From NCBI RefSeq assembly GCF_030867145.1, contig NC_134415.1:18640417-18704416 (forward strand): a stretch of 64,000 nucleotides of DNA, given 5' to 3'. Below are positions 58,009 to 64,000 of the stretch, in pieces (positions within the stretch are counted from its first letter, which is position 1; each line of letters opens with the position of its first letter). The notes under the pieces are model-generated. The model worked only from the letters and a program-made list of their open reading frames with translations, did not search any database and had not been told where the DNA came from. Source of the DNA: Opisthocomus hoazin (Eukaryota; Chordata; Aves; Opisthocomiformes; Opisthocomidae). A program made the translations under genes and the position numbers.

Positions 58009-60754
58009 GAAAACAAACGAAAGCTTTTGGTAAGACAGAGTTGTATTTGTACTTCTAATAGCCTGCTTATACATCTTTGAAAGAGCAAACTATAGCAATT
58101 TCAAACCTGTATGGGCTGTTTTACTATAGCTCTTTCTTTTGCTTCTCTTTGTTCTTATGCAGCTCCCACTGCTGGGCAGGTCTTCATGGGGAGGTGCTGA
58201 AGTAGCAGGAGGGAGGTTATTGCTAGAAGGATTTGTTCTGTGAAGTTTCCAGCACAGATTTTGGACCATGACGAAAGCTTGTTGACGGCAAATTTTGCAT
58301 ACTACTGGCTGCCCGAGTTGCAGCTCTTGTTCCCGTATCTTGCTTGTGCCTTGGGCTGGACCTTGCCCTTAGTGAGAACACAGGAAGCCTGCTGAGTTTC
58401 TGGAAGCACTGAAGTGAACACCAGGTCAGCTTTGCAAATTTTGCTGTCCATGTTGCAGTCAGTCAGATTACTGTGAGTTATACTTGGGCAACAGTTGTCT
58501 CAAAGTCCAACCCGTGCCGAAACCTCCAAGGGGACCAGTATTCCTTTAAGGGACGGCAGGCACCTCACCTCACTGTCACTGGCTGTGTGCTTTTTCTTGC
58601 TACCCTCTAATAATTGAAGGCCAGCTGCCAGTAACACCGTGTGGATTTGGAAACCGTGGAGCTGCGCACTTCATCTTGCAATTATGCCTCCTCTGGGGTT
58701 CTGATATTTATTGTTTAACACCACTAAATCCTTTTTAATTAAAAAACCTTCTAGGGGTACTAGTTTCAGGCAAGAGTTATGTTAACAGTAGCCACATCAG
58801 TTGCTCCTATATCCACTGGGCTGCACAAAGGTTGGCTGCAAACTTGCATTAACACAGATGTGACTGTTATTCAGATTTCCACTCAGAATCTTTTGAAGTC
58901 TTTGAATGCTTTTGTTTCAGCTTAGGACCTGTCTCTGTTTTTGAGGTGCCTGACGCCTGAATTGGCTTGACTGCTGGTCTGTATCTGTATTGGTATCTTG
59001 TTCTGGCAACTGCAGTGAGTATTGAAGCAACTCCCTGGTTGTCCTCGCTCTGAGTTAGTTTCAGCAGTTTGGGGGTCTGTTTCTTTGAAGGAAACTAAAC
59101 CAGAAGCTGTGCCCCAGGTGTGCGCTGTGTTCTGTTCAGTCCTGGATGGACACATAAGACCTAATAATTTGTCTGTACTGCTAAGAATTCTTCCAGTATG
59201 ACCATACATGGGCCATTGGAGGACTCCTGAACTACCAAGCAAGCTCTTGTTAAATCCTGAATTTTTCTTGTGCTAGGTAAAGGGCCAGATAGCTTGTGTG
59301 CCTTTAACTGCTGCTAACTATGAGGCCTCAATGCTTTGTAATTCCCCATGCTTTTTAGAGCCATCTTTCTCCTAGATTGAAATCCTTTCTTTTGTTTAGC
59401 TAATAACTTCCGTTGTCATTCACCTTTGTGTGAATCACTTATCTTCTGTAATTCACTTTATTTTCTGTATTATCCTCTCTTTGCTATGTTATGTGTTGCA
59501 ATGGTGGCAGCTGATCCTTTGTTCTCCCAGAAGACCAGGCAAAGCACGGCCTGGGGACTGCTGGAAACAACATAGCTTTTCAGCCTGTGACGTGAAAGAC
59601 CTGAAAGTCTTCCTGGTGGCAGAATGACCCAGCAGTAATACTGGGTGATCTCTGACAGTAACCTTGTGGCTGCCTCTGGCTGCTAGAGAAACAATCAGGG
59701 TCTGACTGAATCTAATAAGTTTGAAGGGTGTTGTGGAGGTCTGGGACCAGAGCTGTACTTCGCACAATAGTTTTGCCTGGTCACAGAGATTTCATGAGCC
59801 GAGCTTCATGTGAGCCTGTGGTAATGCAGAGGCCAGATACCAAGTTGCTGCTCCAGGGCACTGTTAGGTGCAAGGATGCATCTGGGTCAGCTCTTTCCCA
59901 TTTCCCCCTGCTGTAACTTGTATTTGAGGCTCTTTTCCAGAAGTCTGTATTCCCTCTCTGGTGACAGAACTGCTTTTCCTGACTTGTTTTTAGGTAGGTG
60001 TGGGCTCTGCGTGAGGCTTTAGGTGGAAATGGGGCATTATCTCAGAACTGCCAAGTGCCAGAAGTTACCAGTCTGACCATGAGGATTTTATGGTTTTTAA
60101 AAGCAATTTCCCTAGAGTTATAAGATATCGGCGAACCTTCTCGTGGTGCAGCAGAGGTGATGGAAATTGTCTGCACAGTCTCTACCCTGCTTTAGTGTCT
60201 AGCTTAGTCCTGGCTACTATTTAAATCATGAACTTAACAAGCCCTAATACTTCCCTCCTGTGTGGCATCTTCCCCTCCCCAAAAGCTGTGATTATAGACT
60301 TAGTTGTAATGGTGTCATGCACAACAATACTGCAGATCCCATTCTCTGCTACACGAGCAGCAGAAACATGAGCGCTGAAAAAGATTTTTTTGGAATCCGA
60401 GAGATTCATCTGTGGCTGCATTGCCCACCAAGGAGAAGGGCTGAAAAAGGAAAGGGAACCACCGCCTCATGTTTGTCAAGGTGTTGCCATGAGTGCTTTG
60501 GCTCTGTGGCATGCCGCATTGTGACCCAGGTGAGAGGATTACCAGTTGACTTCTGCTTTGTCAGGTATTTTAGGTCGTTGACTGTTGGAGGGGTGGCCTG
60601 TAGTGTAATGCTCTCCCACAGCAGAGTGCTCCCGGGCTGGGCAGGTGGCAGCGAGGCGGGGAGCAGGCTGGTGGTAAGCACTGGTTTGGGGTCGGAGGAG
60701 TGTTATAACTGGCTTCATCTATCTGTAAGTCTGCTCAAATGTTGTCCCATGAGG

Positions 60755-61634
60755 AATGACACAAAACTGGGAGGAGTGGTGGATACACCAGAAGGCTGTG
60801 CTGCCATTCAGTGAGACCTGGACAGGCTGCAGAGTTGGGCAGAGAGGCACCTGATGAGGTTCAGCAAGGGCAAATGCAGGGTCCTGCACCTGGGGAGGAA
60901 CAACCCCATGCATCAGTACAGGCTTGGGGTGGACCTGCTGGAGAGCAGCTCTGTGGAGAGGCATCTGGGTGTCCTGGTGGATGACAAGTTGACCATGAGC
61001 CAGCAGTGTGCCCTGGCTGCCAAGAAGGCCAATGGGATCCTGGGGTGCACCAAGAGGAGTATGGCCAGCAGGTCGAGGGTGGTTCTCCTTCTCCTCTACA
61101 TTGCCCTGGTGAGGCCCCATCTGGAGTACTGTGTCCAGTTCTGGGCTCCCCAGTTCAAGAAGGATGAAGAGCTACTGGAGAGAGTCCAGCAGAGGGCTAC
61201 AAGGATGATGAGGGGACTGGAGCATCTCCCCTACGAGGAGAGGTTGAGGGAACTGGGCTTGTTCAGCCTGAAGAAGAGAAGGCTGAGAAGGGGACCTTCT
61301 AAAGGCTTATAAATATCTGAAGGGTGGGTGTCAGGAGGATGGGGCCAGACTCTTTTCAGTGGTGCCCAGTGACAGGACAAGGGACAATGGGCATAAACTG
61401 AAACATAGGAAGTTCCATCTGAACATGAGGAAGAACTTCTTCCCTCTGAGGGTGATGGAGCACTGGAACAGGTTGCCCAGGGAGGCTGTGGAGTCTCCTT
61501 CTCTGGAGATATTCAAGACCTACCTGGACAAGGTCCTGTGCAGCCTGCTGGAGGTGACCCTGCTTGGGCAGGGGAGTTGGACTAGATGACCCACAGAGGT
61601 CCCTTCCAACCCCGAACACTGTGTGATTCTGTGA
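60755..61634 (+). mobile_element. CR1 LINE, 3' half, young-looking copy
   Basis: Starts just after the RT catalytic box (caaaactgggaggagtggtg, i.e. the KLGGVV segment) and runs to the tail tgtgattctgtga. An uninterrupted frame of about 150 codons (60854-61312) encodes the RT thumb ([20 protein letters not shown] at its start). A second frame (61359-61589) follows after a frameshift near 61290. It is close to base-for-base like the 28670-29543 part of the other copy, indicating a recently active subfamily. Confidence 0.95.
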
Positions 61635-63766
61635 ATGTGGTCCCACAAGTCTCCTGGGCCCACTGTCTGCAGGCCATTGGAAAAGCTTCTGCAGCCAACT
61701 TTTTCCTATAAGTGATTCAGTGCATTCCCCCTGCCCCATCAAACATGGTCACGGAGGGCTGATGTTCCAGCAGCTGCACTCCTGGGGCATCTGCTGGGCT
61801 GCAACATTAAATCCACTGCCCTGGTCTTCTTTCCTTTCCCCCGGGCTGTCTGTGTTTGGGCACTGTTCAGACTCGGGGACAGAGGGAGCTTGGCAACTGA
61901 GTGCCACAGGCAGAAACAGAAAGAAGATGTTTGTTTGAGACCTCTATGGGTAATGATGCTGAGACAGTGAAATGCTGCTGTCACCTGTGCGTGGCAGACC
62001 AAAGGAAACAAAATACCCTGCTTTCTAGAGGGGTCAGCAGAAAGCCCTACAGCTGAGGAAGCAGATGTTTGTGCGAGTTTTCCTTCAGAGAGTTTTGAAG
62101 TATACTCGTGGCTGGAATGTTTGGTTCAGGGGACCGGGTTAAACCTCACCTGGTTTAATTTCTCTCACTTTTTGTTTAATCCTCCAGTTTCATGGTTTGA
62201 AATCCTCTTAGAACCAAGATAGAGAGCAGATGGCTACGTTAGCATATAGCTAAACTACCTGTTTGTCTCTGAACATGCAAGAAAATAAATTTCACTTCAA
62301 ATATTTGATACAGTGAAGACTAGTTATTTATTACATTTCTTTTCTTCTTTGCTCTAATAAAACCAAGTTTCCAGAAATTCGATGTCTCTTGCTGGAAAGG
62401 GGCGTGACCTTTTTTCAGTGAAAAATATGTTGTTTTGCATTTGCTAACCCATAAGCAATTCAAAATTTATACTTCCTTGCACTAAAATCTATCTCAAGCT
62501 TATTGGCAATCTCAGTTTGCTTAAAAGAAATATAGTAGTAAAAAACCCTAGTCTTTGAAGTTCACCTCTGCATCTGTTTGTTAGTCTCCATCTGGTAGTA
62601 CACCGGAGACCTCTAGAACATATGCTGCTCATCTCAAGGGTAGATATAGGGACTGTTGGAAAAAATAATTTTGGAAATAATTAACAGATGTTATTAACAT
62701 TCATCTATTGTAGGCCATGTGGCAGTGGCATATTCTCTATTTTATCAGTTTTATTTCAACAAATGAAATATATTATTAAATAAATTGCTGGTTAACTTCA
62801 CATTGAGGTACATGCAACAGAGCAGTGGCTTATGAACTGTCAGCTGGCCTGAGATGTGTGACGTCCTTTACGGACTGTGAAAGGCTGTTTGCTCCGATTC
62901 CTCTGCTGCTGCAGCTAAGACATGGACATTCCTCGACAGGTGTGCGATAGGAACAGAAGGAGACTTTGCATGTGGTCAGATATTGAAGTGCATCTATGGA
63001 TGACGGGAGCAGCTGCATGTTCTTCATGTGTCAGGTACAGATCTGGTCACCTGAGGCCCTCTAGGGAAAATTTATTTTTTGCATTGCTGGACTTCACATA
63101 AAAGCTGGACAGCCTGGCTGTAGGAGAGCAGCTTGCTGTGACTGTGTCTGTGGGAGTTAGAGTAGTTGGCCAGACTGCGTGTTTTCCAGCAATTTTTCAG
63201 TTATAACTGTATGATGTTTTTGTTTTGTTAAAGTAATTCCTTGAGATGTAGTGTCAGGGACATCAAGGGACACCTCTGCAGAGACATAGCTGAGGCTTGT
63301 TCTGCGGCTGCTTGAGAAGTTGCCTTCAGCTGATCTGACTGCGAGTAGGATGTTGAAGTCAGAAATAAACAGTGTCACACCCAGCTGTGAGGAAGGTGCT
63401 GGACTACCTCTGTGTGTTGCCCATGCTAGTCTGGCAGGTAGCTGAGCTTCCAGCAGACATGTTTGAGCTCATCAGTTACCTTCATCTATACTCTCATTAC
63501 ACATCTCGTGTAACTGAAGTATATATTATCTGCTTTATTTGCAGTACCGGTATATCCTGTTAAACGGAGGGACCTCAAATCGTGCTTCATGTTACTTGCA
63601 CTTAAGAGCTTGCAGTTTCTAATTACAGTGGACAAGAGTAAACTGAACTAATTAAGAGCCTGAATAAACATAGTACTTCTGTGTGCTACTTAATTTAAAT
63701 GCCTTGCTGAAAACAGGCTGTTATCTGTCTGGCTTACTTAAATGTTGCTAATTAGTAAAGCATTGA

Positions 63767-63783
63767 TTTTTTTTTTTTTTTTT
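63767..63783 (+). repeat. Poly-T tract
   Basis: About 17 T before cccc; it resembles a long pyrimidine tract, but no coding exon follows. Confidence 0.75.
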
Positions 63784-64000
63784 CCCCTTAAGTCCCAAAC
63801 ATGGGATGAAATGTGGATACCTGAACTTAAAACAGCATAGGTGGAGAGCAACCTGTGGGAAGAGCCATGGGACCTACAGCACACTTCCTCACTCTTTCAG
63901 GAATCCCTGGCACTTCACCTTTGTGTGATGGGAAATGCTCCACTTGCATTCAACCGAGGTGTGTTCTGTCATGTAACAAATACACTTCTGGTGTGATAAT

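Larger units (their letters stand above)
50612..64000 (+). other. GLP1R: GLP1R intron 3 (5' 13.4 kb)
   Basis: Starts gtgaga and runs off the window. I looked for a fourth exon encoding the VYRFC-type segment of the receptor and did not see one. It contains an ERV fragment (51530-52620), a CR1 copy (54380-56045), a TG microsatellite (56926-56950), a C-rich tract (57977-58008), a further CR1 (60755-61634) and a poly-T tract (63767-63783). Stretches without recognised features are 52625-54375, 56050-60750 and 61640-64000. Confidence 0.8.

Noticed and set aside
60260..60814. 184-codon + strand frame
   Set aside because: It runs from unique intron into the CR1 copy (ends [16 protein letters not shown]). 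The upstream part has no recognisable protein character or splice sites.
63540..63640. Possible GLP1R exon 4 near the right edge
   Set aside because: The sequence does not encode the expected FC...W-rich segment in any + frame, and there is no acceptor-donor pair in the right phase.

Overview
The window is nuclear DNA from a bird. The evidence is many CR1 LINE copies ending in the avian 8-bp tail motif (ATTCTRTG-like), avian-type LTR fragments, low gene density, and the gene order DNAH8 then GLP1R, which is known from vertebrates (human 6p21). The order of bird cannot be read from the sequence.

Layout. (1) 1-6330: the last five coding exons of DNAH8 on the + strand, encoding about 302 residues of the axonemal dynein heavy chain C-terminus, then a stop at 6016-6018 and an AATAAA at 6311. 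Two consecutive introns use GC donors. (2) About 6990-15640, - strand: a set of open segments with good splice signals and mostly compatible phases. I read them as an unrecognised multi-exon gene, tail-to-tail with DNAH8. I cannot name it; one segment has a weak GAF-like pattern. (3) About 16980-17960: a strong CpG island containing GLP1R exon 1 (start 17211, signal peptide). (4) 17316-49103: a 31.8-kb first intron of GLP1R holding most of the CR1 copies and no other gene I can support. (5) 49104-50611: GLP1R exons 2 and 3, which form the first part of the hormone-binding extracellular domain. (6) 50612-64000: part of GLP1R intron 3, with an ERV/LTR fragment and two more CR1 copies. Exon 4 and everything after it lie outside the window.

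How the genes relate. DNAH8 is a sperm-flagellum motor subunit. GLP1R is the receptor for the incretin GLP-1. They are neighbours by conserved synteny and have no known functional link. The candidate - strand gene would be convergent with DNAH8 and divergent from GLP1R, so it could share the GLP1R CpG island if its 5' end reaches that far. Most of the sequence is intron. The great majority of open frames on either strand lack splice support or protein-like composition and are not annotated. No tRNA, rRNA or CRISPR array was seen.
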